From Actinomycetota bacterium (GTDB taxonomy: Bacteria > Actinomycetota > Thermoleophilia > Gaiellales > Gaiellaceae): DNA of 32,615 nt. The notes under the pieces were generated by a model. That model saw only the letters and a program-made list of their open reading frames with translations. It made no database searches and had not been told where the DNA came from. Positions 14,838 to 22,097 of this stretch are shown here, in pieces; the first letter of the stretch is position 1; every line of letters starts with the position of its first letter. Location of the stretch: the NCBI GenBank assembly GCA_005888365.1, contig VAWZ01000104.1, positions 1 through 32,615 of the forward strand, given 5' to 3'. The translations under genes were made by a program, and so were the position numbers.

Positions 14838-15859
14838 GATGCGGCCGCCAGCGAGCGCGCGAGCGCAAGCGCCTCCTCGCGTGTCGAGATCGTCCCCACA
14901 GCCCGCTCCTCGTCGATGATCGCGAGCATACGTCCGATCTCCGGGCCGGGAGGAAGCCCCAGCTCGTCCCCCCGGACGAGCGGCTCGGGAGGATCTCGCC
15001 GACGCGCATCCTCCACCGAGCCGGTGAGCTCGGGACGGCCGACGAACGCGAGGGCGTCCAGGGCCCAGGGCTCGGTCGAACGGCGAAAGCGATGGATCGC
15101 GCGTCGCGAGTCGTCCCGCGGCGGGTTCGCCCGTAAGAGAGTGCTCGCGTACCGTCGCAACCCGTTCGAGACCGGCAATCGTCGAAGGTCTTCGCGAAAG
15201 GCCGCCACGAGCCGGAAGTCGGCGTCGTCCACCGCGTCGATCGCCCCGTCGAGAGAGCCGCCGAGCGCCGCCAAGATCCCGAGCTCGTGCAGCCGCCGAT
15301 AGCCGTCCGCTGAGAGGCGGCGAAGCTCGCCGAGGATCCGCTCTCCAGCGGGCAGGCCCGCGAGATCAGCCGATTCGCGGACCAGCGCTTCCGTCCGCTC
15401 GTCCATACGGAAGCCGAGCTCGTCCTCGAGCCGCACGGCACGCAGCAGACGCAACGGATCGTCGCTGAAGACGGAGTCGGAGACGGCGCGAACGATTCCT
15501 CCCTCGAGGTCGGCGCGACCGTCATGCGGATCGCACAGGCCCCCTCCACCGACCGGAACCGCAATCGCGTTGAACGTGAAGTCGCGCGTCGCGAGGTCCG
15601 CCTCGATCCCGTCGGGCAGCGGAGTGAAGTCGACCGTCTCTTCGGAGCCGGTCGCCACGCGCCATGCCCCGTGCTGGTCGGAGAGCGGAAAGACGGCCCC
15701 GCCGAAGCGCTGCGCATACCGGTGGGCGGCCTCGCGCGGGTCGCTGCAGGCGACGTCGAGGTCCAGGACCGGCCGCCCGAGGAGGGCGTCCCGCACCGCC
15801 CCGCCGACGACCCACGCCTCCTCGCCCGCGAGCACCTCGCGGACCCTCGTGTCATCCAT
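14834..15859 (-). CDS. CCA tRNA nucleotidyltransferase / poly(A) polymerase family
   Basis: This 341-residue class II nucleotidyltransferase shows WVVGGAVRDALLG (residues 16-28), the catalytic DxD in VLDLDVA (Asp33, Asp35), RDFTFNAIAV, and DDPLRLLRAVR with the ERILGEL segment of the neck domain. The family adds CCA to tRNA 3' ends, or only the A or CC part in split systems, or polyadenylates RNA. It is shorter than many CCA enzymes and has no C-terminal HD domain, so a partial-specificity role is possible. It overlaps alr by eight bases and the methyltransferase by four, in a tightly packed operon. Confidence 0.88.
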   Translation of the reverse strand: MDDTRVREVLAGEEAWVVGGAVRDALLGRPVLDLDVACSDPREAAHRYAQRFGGAVFPLSDQHGAWRVATGSEETVDFTPLPDGIEADLATRDFTFNAIAVPVGGGGLCDPHDGRADLEGGIVRAVSDSVFSDDPLRLLRAVRLEDELGFRMDERTEALVRESADLAGLPAGERILGELRRLSADGYRRLHELGILAALGGSLDGAIDAVDDADFRLVAAFREDLRRLPVSNGLRRYASTLLRANPPRDDSRRAIHRFRRSTEPWALDALAFVGRPELTGSVEDARRRDPPEPLVRGDELGLPPGPEIGRMLAIIDEERAVGTISTREEALALARSLAAAS

Positions 15860-16880
15860 TCCTGGCGACCCGCCGTGCGCGCCCTGACCGCGTGTTGAGG
15901 CCGGTGGCGATCTCGTACCCGATCGTCTCGGCGACCCGCGCGTGCTCCTCGATCAGGACGCCGTCTCCGACGAGCGTGACAGGCGTGCCGACGGGGAGCT
16001 TGCGGTCGAGCTCGACCGCAAGAGCGTCCATCGAGATCGTGCCGACGACACGACGCCGCTCGCCGGCGACCAGGACCTCTGTTCCAGTCATGTCCCGGCG
16101 GAACCCGTCCGCATACCCGACCGGGACGATGCCGATCCAGGTCGGCTGCTCGGCGACGAACCGGCGCCCGTAGCCCGTGCTCTCACCCGGCGCCAGCCGC
16201 TTCACGAGCGCGAGCGAGGAGTCCCAGCGGAGGGCGGGCTCGAGGCCGTCTGCACCCGGATCTGTCCCGAAAGGCGAGATGCCGTAGAGCGCGATCCCGC
16301 AACGCACGGCGTCGAAGGCCGCTTCCGGGTAGCGGAGGGTCGCAGCGCTGTTCGCGATGTGATGCGTGATTCCGGCCAGCCCTGCCGTTGCCGCGCGAAA
16401 GCGCTCGATCTGCGTGCGGGTGAAGTCCGGGTCCGACTCCGCGACAGCGAGGTGACTCATCACGCCCACGACGTCATGTGTCGGCGCCGGGAGCTCGGAG
16501 AGCCCCCACCGCCCCATGCCCGTGTCGAGCTTCAGGTGCACGCGCAGCCCCTCAGGCACCCGACCGTCGGCCGCCACGAGCTCGAGGTGCGCGGCGCGCG
16601 CCTCACCCACCTCTCGATCGCTCACCGGGCACATGACGATGATCCGGGCCTCGTGCAGCGCCGCACGCAGGTGGAGTGCCTCGGGGAGTGTCGCGACACA
16701 CAGAGCCGAAGCACCGGCGTCGAGCGCCGCCCGGGAGACGTCGGCCGCTCCGTGGCCGTACCCCTCGGCCTTGACGACGGCCCAGAGCTCGGCTTCTCCG
16801 GCGGCGCGTAGCAACGTCGCCGCGTTGCGCCGGACTGCACCGAGATCGATCGTGAAGCTCGAGCGCTCCACGGCGCTCAT
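15852..16880 (-). CDS. alr: Alanine racemase
   Basis: This 342-residue PLP enzyme makes D-alanine for peptidoglycan. The PLP lysine is Lys37 in AVVKAEGYGHG, HLKLDTGMGRWG follows at about 115-126, and the second catalytic base Tyr256 is in VPVGYADGF. GTISMDALAV is the conserved C-terminal domain motif. ATG 16880 is chosen because it is the normal family N-terminus (SFTIDLGAVRRNA) and overlaps the nnrD stop in an ATGA junction. The open frame continues to 17228 without similarity. The pairing with NAD(P)HX repair and acpS genes is common in bacteria. Confidence 0.94.
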   Translation of the reverse strand: MSAVERSSFTIDLGAVRRNAATLLRAAGEAELWAVVKAEGYGHGAADVSRAALDAGASALCVATLPEALHLRAALHEARIIVMCPVSDREVGEARAAHLELVAADGRVPEGLRVHLKLDTGMGRWGLSELPAPTHDVVGVMSHLAVAESDPDFTRTQIERFRAATAGLAGITHHIANSAATLRYPEAAFDAVRCGIALYGISPFGTDPGADGLEPALRWDSSLALVKRLAPGESTGYGRRFVAEQPTWIGIVPVGYADGFRRDMTGTEVLVAGERRRVVGTISMDALAVELDRKLPVGTPVTLVGDGVLIEEHARVAETIGYEIATGLNTRSGRARRVARNG

Positions 16881-18256
16881 TCTCGAGTATTCGCGACTTC
16901 TGACTCCAGGGCAACGGGAAGCGTCTCGAGCAGGTCGCTCGCGACGAGACCCGCCTGCTGAGGCAAGAGTCTTGCGGCCACTCCGTGCGCGACCGCCGCA
17001 GCGACGGCTGCGAGTTGCCCCTCCATGCCCTTGGCCAGAAACGCCGCGACGATTCCCGTCAACACGTCTCCCGTGCCCGCAGTCGCAAGTGACGGCGGGC
17101 CGAGGTCGCTGACGATCACTCCCTTTCCGGGCTCCGCGACGATCGTGTCCGGGCCCTTGAGCAGGACCACGGCGTCGAAACGGTCCGCCGCCCGTTGCGC
17201 TGCTTCCAGGCGATGCGCATCGACCCACCCCGAGTCGGTGTCGAGCAGCCGGGCGAGCTCGCCCGCATGCGGCGTGAGCACGGTTGGCGCGTCCCGCTCG
17301 ACGGGGTCGAGCTCGAAGAGCGCGTCCGCGTCGACGACCGCGGGGACGTCGAGTCGCCGGAGAAGCTCCCGGACCAATGCCCGCCGCTCGTCCGAGCGGC
17401 CGAGCCCCGGCCCGATCGCGACAGCGCCCGCGCGCTCGGCGGCGCGGGAGATCTCCTCTACCGCGTCGGCGTCACGCCAGCCGATCTTCACCGGCTCGAG
17501 AACCATCGTCTCGACTATCGGTAATGACTCCGCGGGAACGGCGAGTGTCACATACCCGGCATCGGCGCGCAGTGCCGCCCGTGCCGAGAGGCATGCCGCA
17601 CCGGTCATTCCTGGCTGGCCCCCTACGATGAGAACCGAGCCCGACGTGTACTTCGTGTCCCCCGGTTTCCGCCGGGGAACGAGCGAGAGGAGGGCAGGAG
17701 CGGCGCGTCGGCTCTCTGTCGGCGCCCGTTCGAGGCCGATGTCGGCAACGACAACGCGGCCGGCCTGGAATCGGCCCGGTGCGATGACGAGGCCCACCTT
17801 CAAAGAATGAAACGTGACCGTGAGGTCGGCGCGGACGACGGCTCCTGCGACCTCACCCGTGGAGGCATCCACGCCCGAGGGGAGGTCGACCGAGACGACG
17901 GGAACGCCTGCGGCGTTGACCCGCTCGATCAGCGACGCCGCATCCGGCCGGGGCGCGCCGTGAAAGCCGGTCCCGAAGAGCGCGTCGACGAGGACGTCGT
18001 ACCCGTCTACGTCCTCCGTTTCCTCGGCGACGAGGCCCGCCTCGCGGAGCACTCGGGCGGCGACGCGTCCGTCACCGCCGTTCGAGCCCCCCCCGCAGAC
18101 GCATCCGAACCGGCGAGCGTCCGGAAACGCGAGCATCGCCTCCCGCGCCACGGCCGCCCCCGCGCGCTCCATGAGCTCGGGGACGGAGCTCGGGTAGTCG
18201 GGATAGCGCTCCTCCACGGCGCGCATCTCGGCTGCGGTGTAGAGCTGCTCGAACAA
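16877..18256 (-). CDS. nnrD: Bifunctional NAD(P)H-hydrate epimerase/dehydratase
   Basis: The 459-residue protein repairs hydrated NADH and NADPH. The N-terminal YjeF_N epimerase half (about residues 1-200) shows CGGGSNGGDGRVAARVL, VDALFGTGF and VSVDLPSGVDASTGEVAG. The C-terminal ADP-dependent dehydratase half (about 205-455) shows GSVLIVGGQPGMTGAA, AIGPGLGRSDERR, VVDADALF, VLTPHAGELARLL, LLKGPDTIV and the nucleotide motif TAGTGDVLTGI. The start is uncertain: TTG 18256 gives the usual short lead LFEQLYTAAEM and lies two bases past the acpS stop; the ATG inside TAAEMRAVEE would shorten it by ten residues. Confidence 0.92.
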   Translation of the reverse strand: MFEQLYTAAEMRAVEERYPDYPSSVPELMERAGAAVAREAMLAFPDARRFGCVCGGGSNGGDGRVAARVLREAGLVAEETEDVDGYDVLVDALFGTGFHGAPRPDAASLIERVNAAGVPVVSVDLPSGVDASTGEVAGAVVRADLTVTFHSLKVGLVIAPGRFQAGRVVVADIGLERAPTESRRAAPALLSLVPRRKPGDTKYTSGSVLIVGGQPGMTGAACLSARAALRADAGYVTLAVPAESLPIVETMVLEPVKIGWRDADAVEEISRAAERAGAVAIGPGLGRSDERRALVRELLRRLDVPAVVDADALFELDPVERDAPTVLTPHAGELARLLDTDSGWVDAHRLEAAQRAADRFDAVVLLKGPDTIVAEPGKGVIVSDLGPPSLATAGTGDVLTGIVAAFLAKGMEGQLAAVAAAVAHGVAARLLPQQAGLVASDLLETLPVALESEVANTRE

Positions 18257-18258
18257 CC

Positions 18259-18618
18259 TCAGCCGCGCGGGCTGACGACGCACACGGCAGCCGCGATCTC
18301 GCGCGAGTGCGTCAACGAGAGGTCGATCGCGCCCGCGGCCACCCGCTCGGCGAAGGCGGCAGTGCGGCCGGACAGTCGGACGCCGGGCCTCGGTCGGCCC
18401 ACGATCTCCACCTCTCGCCACGTGAAGCGAACGCCGCAGCCGAGCGCCTTGCCGACCGCCTCCTTGCCCGCGAAACGGGCGGCGTAGCTCTGTGCCGGAT
18501 GGGGCCGAGAGTCGCAGTAGGCCTGCTCGGCCGTCGTGAAGCAGCGGTCGCGAAAACCGACCCGGCGAAGCGCGCGCCGGACTCGCTCGATCTCGATGAC
18601 GTCGATCCCGACTTTCAC
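18259..18618 (-). CDS. acpS: Holo-[acyl-carrier-protein] synthase
   Basis: This 119-residue phosphopantetheinyl transferase of the AcpS type moves 4'-phosphopantetheine from CoA to a serine of acyl carrier protein, enabling fatty-acid synthesis. VGIDVIEIERV gives the metal-binding Asp near the N-terminus, and ARFAGKEAVGKALGCG carries the Glu and Lys of the active site. LSLTHSREIAAAVCVV is the C-terminal strand. GTG 18618 is chosen as the family start and its GTGA overlaps the upstream HAD gene stop. The open frame to 19779 is not coding upstream of this point. Confidence 0.94.
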   Translation of the reverse strand: MKVGIDVIEIERVRRALRRVGFRDRCFTTAEQAYCDSRPHPAQSYAARFAGKEAVGKALGCGVRFTWREVEIVGRPRPGVRLSGRTAAFAERVAAGAIDLSLTHSREIAAAVCVVSPRG

Positions 18619-19409
18619 GAGTGCCAGCCGCCGGTCAGGTCCTCCTCGAGCAGTGCGGGGAACTGCGCGAGCGAGGAGACGACGATGTCGGGCGAGGACT
18701 CCGCGAGCTCGAGCGTCTCGGGACGGAACTTCCCGGTGCGCACCAGAACGGTGCGCATGCCGAAGAGGCTCGCGCCACGGACGTCCTGCTCGACGTCGTC
18801 CGTGACGAGCCAGGTGAGCTCTGGCACGGCGTCCAGAGCATCGAGTGCGGCCGCGAAATAGGAGGGGCTCGGTTTGCCGAGCACCGTCGCGTCCACGCCC
18901 GTGGCGTACTCGAGCCCGGCGACGAAGGCTCCGGCGTCGAGCATCGGCCCGCGACTCGTCTGCCACCACTTGTTCTTGTGCAAGCAGAAGAAGGAAGCCC
19001 CCGCCTGGATCTCCGAGAACGCGCGTCCGAGGTTCATGTAGCTGAAGACCTGGTTCGGCTCGAGCGTCTCGTCGCAGCCGCCGATGAGGACGGCCTCCGC
19101 GTCGTGTCCGACGAGCTCCAGGCCCTCGAGGTCGGGAACGATCGCCTCCATCACCAGCGCGAGGACGCGCTTTCCGCTCAGCTCGCGGGCCGCGGCGCCC
19201 GGCGTTGTCTGGAGCTCCCGATCTTCGATCGGGAATCCCATTTCCCGCAGCTCTGCTGCGAGCCGGGAACGCGGTCGGGTCGAGTTGTTCGACACGAAGC
19301 GGAGGTTGTGACCCGCTTTCCGGAGATCGGCAATGGCGTCGACGGCCCCTGGAATGGGCTCTCCCGAGACGTGGAGCACGCCGTCGATGTCGAGCAGAAT
19401 GCAAGCCAT
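18615..19409 (-). CDS. HAD-IIA family phosphatase (NagD-like)
   Basis: This 264-residue haloacid-dehalogenase-fold hydrolase has motif I LLDIDGVLHVSGEPIPGA (nucleophile Asp7, acid Asp9), motif II FVSNNSTRPRSRLAAEL, motif III lysine in LGKPSPSYF and motif IV WLVTDDVEQDV. This is the order and spacing of NagD/HDHD2/PGP-like members that dephosphorylate small metabolites. Motif I reads DxDG with Val rather than Thr, an accepted variation. ATG 19409 heads the minus-strand operon through acpS, nnrD, alr, the CCA-adding enzyme and the methyltransferase. Its ATG shares two bases with the ATG of the divergent arfB-like gene in the palindrome CCATGG. Confidence 0.92.
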   Translation of the reverse strand: MACILLDIDGVLHVSGEPIPGAVDAIADLRKAGHNLRFVSNNSTRPRSRLAAELREMGFPIEDRELQTTPGAAARELSGKRVLALVMEAIVPDLEGLELVGHDAEAVLIGGCDETLEPNQVFSYMNLGRAFSEIQAGASFFCLHKNKWWQTSRGPMLDAGAFVAGLEYATGVDATVLGKPSPSYFAAALDALDAVPELTWLVTDDVEQDVRGASLFGMRTVLVRTGKFRPETLELAESSPDIVVSSLAQFPALLEEDLTGGWHS

Positions 19410-19821
19410 GGAGCGTGAGTCTATTCGGGTCACGCGCTCCGTCTTGCTCCCGCTTTCCGAGCTCGAGATGAGAGCCTCGCGGTCGAGCGGACCGGGTGGG
19501 CAGCATGCACAGAAGTCGTCGACGCGAGTCGAGGCCGTCTTCGACGTCGAGGCGTCGGCCGCGCTCACCGAGGCTCAGAAGCGCCGCGTGGTTGCGCGAG
19601 CAGGACCTCTGCTGCGGGCGGTCGCTCAGGACGAGCGGAGCCAGCTCCGTAATCGCGAGCTCGCCCTCGAGCGGCTGGTCGAGAAGCTCCGCGCGGCGCT
19701 CGCGGTGCCGCGTCGCCGTGTCGCGACCCGGCCGACGGCTGCTGCGAGGGAACGGCGTCTGAGTTCCAAGAAGCGACACTCGAGGACGAAACGACTCCGT
19801 CGACCGCCGGCCGAAGACTGA
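19408..19821 (+). CDS. arfB: Class I release factor-like peptidyl-tRNA hydrolase (ArfB/YaeJ type)
   Basis: The 137-residue product has a single RF-1 domain with the catalytic GGQ (residues 30-32) in SRSSGPGGQHAQKSSTRVEAVFDV and a long basic C-terminal tail (RRRVATRPTAAARERRL then KKRHSRTKRLRR). The tail inserts into the empty mRNA channel of stalled ribosomes. It lacks the codon-recognition domains of RF1 and RF2, so it is a ribosome-rescue factor. ATG 19408 puts the usual ITRS-like start (IRVTRSVLLPLSELEM) six residues in. It overlaps the start of the divergent HAD gene by two bases. Confidence 0.9.
   Translation: MERESIRVTRSVLLPLSELEMRASRSSGPGGQHAQKSSTRVEAVFDVEASAALTEAQKRRVVARAGPLLRAVAQDERSQLRNRELALERLVEKLRAALAVPRRRVATRPTAAARERRLSSKKRHSRTKRLRRPPAED
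19418..19423 (-). promoter_or_regulatory. Putative -10 box for the HAD-acpS-nnrD-alr operon
   Basis: On the minus strand TAGACT (TANNNT) lies 8 nt before ATG 19409, within the arfB coding sequence. No ribosome site is present. Confidence 0.4.
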
Positions 19822-19825
19822 GATT

Positions 19826-19831
19826 TAGACT
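19826..19831 (+). promoter_or_regulatory. Putative -10 box for the formate dehydrogenase genes
   Basis: TAGACT (TANNNT) lies 7 nt before GTG 19839, and no Shine-Dalgarno sequence is present. It fits a leaderless start. Confidence 0.45.
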
Positions 19832-19838
19832 CGCGGAC

Positions 19839-21428
19839 GTGGACGCGCTCGGACTCGTTGCGTTGCTGCCCGAGCTTCCGCCCGAGCGAACGCGGTTGCT
19901 GGACAACCTCGGTCGAATCAGGCGGGAGGTCGGGCCGATCACGCCCGAGCTCTCCGACGCGCTCGCCGACCACATGAACATTCGCCGGGGGGAGGTCCAC
20001 GAGGTCGTCTCCTTCTATTCCTTCCTGCAGGTGCCACCGAGCGCGACGCGCGTCTGCACCGGCCCGATCTGCGACTGCATGGGTGCGCGCACGCTGCTCG
20101 AGCGGCATCCAGGCGCCCTCGAGGTGGCCTGCCTCGGCCACTGCGACCTCGCTCCGGTGATGACCGAGGGGGAGACGATCGTCCCCGACGTCACCCACTC
20201 GACGAACGACGGGCCGGCGATCGGCCTCGGTCGAGCCGACGAGAAGCTCGCAGACTATGCCGCGCAAGGGGGCCTCGCGCTCCTGCGCGAGCTGCCCTCG
20301 CCCGAGCGGATCGTCGAGGAGCTCAAGGCCTCGGGGCTTACGGGCTACGGCGGCGCGGGATTCCCGACGGGGGTGAAGTGGGAGGCGGTGCGGAACGAGC
20401 AGGGGCCGCGGTACGTGGTTGTGAATGCCGACGAAGGCGAGCCGGGGACGATCAAGGACCGCTACGTGATGGAGCTCCGGCCGCATCTCCTGGTCGAGGC
20501 GATCGTCGTCGCCATGCGCTTCGCCGAAGCCACGGAGGGCTTTGTCTACCTGCGCGAGGAGTATGCGACCTCACGCCAACGCCTCCAGCGCGCCATCGAG
20601 GAGTTTCGGGCTGCAGGTCTGCTCGAAGGATGCTCGCTCGAGCTGGTCATCGGAGCGGGCGCGTACATCGCAGGCGAGGAGACGGCGATGCTGGAGTCGA
20701 TGGAGGGGCGTCGCGCGATGCCGCGGCTGCGTCCACCTTTCCCCGCTCAGGTCGGCTATCTCGGGCGGCCTACGTTGATCAACAACGTCGAGACGCTTGC
20801 CCACCTCCCGGCGATCCTCGTGCAGGGCGGCAAGTGGTGGGCGGACCTCGGAACGCGGGGGGCGAACGGCTCCAGGCTGTGGTCGGTCTCGGGTGCCGTC
20901 TCGAGGCCGGGATGCTACGAGGCGCCGAACGGGATCACGACGCGAGAGCTCATCGAGGAGCACGCCGGCGGCTTCGCGGGGGAGACGGGTGCAGTCGTCC
21001 CCGGCGGGGCGGCGAGCGGCATCTTGCCGCCAAAAGCGCTCGACGTGCCGCTGACACGTGACGCTCTCCGCGAGTACGGCGCAGGAGTGGGCTCGGCCGC
21101 GGTGCAGGTCTTTCCCTCGAGCTACTCGCCGCTTCGCCTGCTCGCGGAGACGATGCGCTTTTTCGCCGAGGAGTCGTGCCAGAAGTGCACGCCGTGCCGC
21201 ATCGGAAACCGCGCTCTCCACCATCTCTTCGTCGAGCTCGGGAGCGGCGAGGCGCCGATGTCGCGCGAGAAGGTCGACGAGTGGCTCCTGGCGATGGAGA
21301 AGACCTCGATCTGCGGGCTCGGCCAGGCATCGCCGTTCCCGGTGCGCAACGCGCTGCAGTGGTGGCCCGATCTGTTCGGTGCGCTCGCGGCGCACCCAAC
21401 CCCGGTGTCAGACACCGCCAGGCAGTAA
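19839..21428 (+). CDS. fdhB: NAD-linked formate dehydrogenase diaphorase subunit, NuoE-NuoF fusion
   Basis: This 529-residue protein fuses a NuoE-like thioredoxin-fold [2Fe-2S] domain (about 1-135; Cys73, Cys78, Cys98, Cys102) to a NuoF-like domain (about 155-515). The latter has the FMN/NAD motif GYGGAGFPTG (169-178), NADEGEPGT (196-204), AYIAGEETAMLES, and [4Fe-4S] ligands Cys447, Cys450, Cys453 and Cys492 in SCQKCTPC and SICGLGQ. Such fusions pair with a molybdenum FDH catalytic subunit and pass electrons to NAD+. The C-terminus is odd: the last residues (VSDTARQ) are read out of the left palindromic end of the inserted element, so the native end was replaced. GTG 19839 follows a stop-containing region and a -10 box. 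Confidence 0.9.
   Translation: MDALGLVALLPELPPERTRLLDNLGRIRREVGPITPELSDALADHMNIRRGEVHEVVSFYSFLQVPPSATRVCTGPICDCMGARTLLERHPGALEVACLGHCDLAPVMTEGETIVPDVTHSTNDGPAIGLGRADEKLADYAAQGGLALLRELPSPERIVEELKASGLTGYGGAGFPTGVKWEAVRNEQGPRYVVVNADEGEPGTIKDRYVMELRPHLLVEAIVVAMRFAEATEGFVYLREEYATSRQRLQRAIEEFRAAGLLEGCSLELVIGAGAYIAGEETAMLESMEGRRAMPRLRPPFPAQVGYLGRPTLINNVETLAHLPAILVQGGKWWADLGTRGANGSRLWSVSGAVSRPGCYEAPNGITTRELIEEHAGGFAGETGAVVPGGAASGILPPKALDVPLTRDALREYGAGVGSAAVQVFPSSYSPLRLLAETMRFFAEESCQKCTPCRIGNRALHHLFVELGSGEAPMSREKVDEWLLAMEKTSICGLGQASPFPVRNALQWWPDLFGALAAHPTPVSDTARQ
21403..21417. repeat. Left palindromic end of the RAYT element
   Basis: CGGTGTC-A-GACACCG, a 7-bp stem around a central A. The transposase stop (minus TGA 21408-21410) and the last FdhB codons both lie in or just after it. 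It is the reverse complement of the right end. Confidence 0.85.
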
Positions 21429-21971
21429 CGAATCCTCAACGAGTTCCCGGTAGCGCGCCACCCCGGATTCGGGCTCGTCCGACAAGAACGAGAGCATCAT
21501 GCGAAGGGCGAGAAACGGAGGCGGCTCCGAAAGGCCGACGGATGCGCGGTAGCTGCTCCACGGCCATTCATGTGGCCGAGCGCAGAGTCCTGCCTCGACA
21601 GGGTTCGTGGCGATATATCGAAGGGTCCAAAGAAGCTGAGACTCCGTCTCCTGTTCGACGGCCCCGAATCGATTCTTGAAGAGGTGAGCGTCGCGTGTGT
21701 AGCGCTGGTTGAAACGCAGTGAGTAACGACCGTTCAGGGCCTTCATCGCGCCGGAGAGACTGTCGTCGAGACATTGGAGCAGGAGGTGGTAGTGGTTCGG
21801 CAAGAGGCAATAGCTCAGACAAAGAATTCGGTGCCGCGAGAGGACACGCTCGAGACACGAAAGAAAATCGATCCTGTCCGCGTCGAAGAGGAATATCGCC
21901 TGACGATTGCTTCCGCGCGAGAAGACGTGGTAGATGCTCCCGGACGTAAATTCACGCGCTGCTCGCCCCAC
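21408..21971 (-). CDS. REP-associated tyrosine (Y1) transposase
   Basis: This 187-residue HUH endonuclease carries the metal-binding HYH (His60, His62) in LPNHYHLLLQ and the catalytic Tyr119 in RYIATNPVEAGL. The N-terminal GSIYHVFSRGSNRQAIF is the usual RAYT/TnpA_REP opening. It would cut and join single-stranded hairpin DNA at the element ends. All key residues are present and the frame is intact, so it may be active. GTG 21971 is the family-consistent start. Its 3' end overlaps the fdhB 3' end by 21 bases within the left repeat. Confidence 0.92.
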   Translation of the reverse strand: MGRAAREFTSGSIYHVFSRGSNRQAIFLFDADRIDFLSCLERVLSRHRILCLSYCLLPNHYHLLLQCLDDSLSGAMKALNGRYSLRFNQRYTRDAHLFKNRFGAVEQETESQLLWTLRYIATNPVEAGLCARPHEWPWSSYRASVGLSEPPPFLALRMMLSFLSDEPESGVARYRELVEDSLLPGGV

Positions 21972-22015
21972 TTCGCGAACGTAGCCGCATATGGCTCACA
22001 GGCGTGTGCTGTGGA

Positions 22016-22032
22016 AAGATCGGCGCGATCTT
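22016..22032. repeat. Internal hairpin AAGATCG-GCG-CGATCTT in the RAYT element
   Basis: A perfect 7-bp inverted repeat with a 3-nt loop lies upstream of the transposase start and inside the right end of the element. It could be a transposase recognition hairpin or an RNA hairpin. Confidence 0.6.
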
Positions 22033-22059
22033 GCAAGTCTCAGCCCTCTTGACAGGCTC

Positions 22060-22074
22060 CGGTGTCTGACACCG
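22060..22074. repeat. Right palindromic end of the RAYT element
   Basis: CGGTGTC-T-GACACCG, an exact reverse complement of the left end and itself a 7-bp palindrome around a central T. It ends 23 bases before the fdhA start codon. Confidence 0.85.
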
Positions 22075-22084
22075 AGGTGAGCGG

Positions 22085-22090
22085 TACAGT
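22085..22090 (+). promoter_or_regulatory. Putative -10 box for fdhA
   Basis: TACAGT (TANNNT) lies just outside the RAYT right end and 7 nt before ATG 22098. It supports ATG 22098 over the in-frame GTG 22062 inside the hairpin, and suggests that fdhA kept its own promoter after the insertion. Confidence 0.45.
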
Positions 22091-22097
22091 GACCGGG

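Larger units (their letters stand above)
21403..22074. mobile_element. RAYT / IS200-like element with palindromic inverted ends
   Basis: A 672-bp element lies between the two formate dehydrogenase genes. Its ends are 15-mers that are reverse complements of one another and each itself an interrupted palindrome: CGGTGTCAGACACCG on the left and CGGTGTCTGACACCG on the right. It encodes a Y1 transposase on the minus strand and contains a further hairpin at 22016-22032. Its base composition is visibly less GC-rich than the flanks. This is the single-transposase, hairpin-ended layout of REP-associated or IS200-type elements. No target duplication was recognised, as expected for this class. Confidence 0.82.

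Noticed and set aside
22062-22097. GTG 22062 as the fdhA start
   Set aside because: It lies within the element's palindromic end. ATG 22098 begins the conserved [2Fe-2S] domain and has a -10 box 7 nt upstream.
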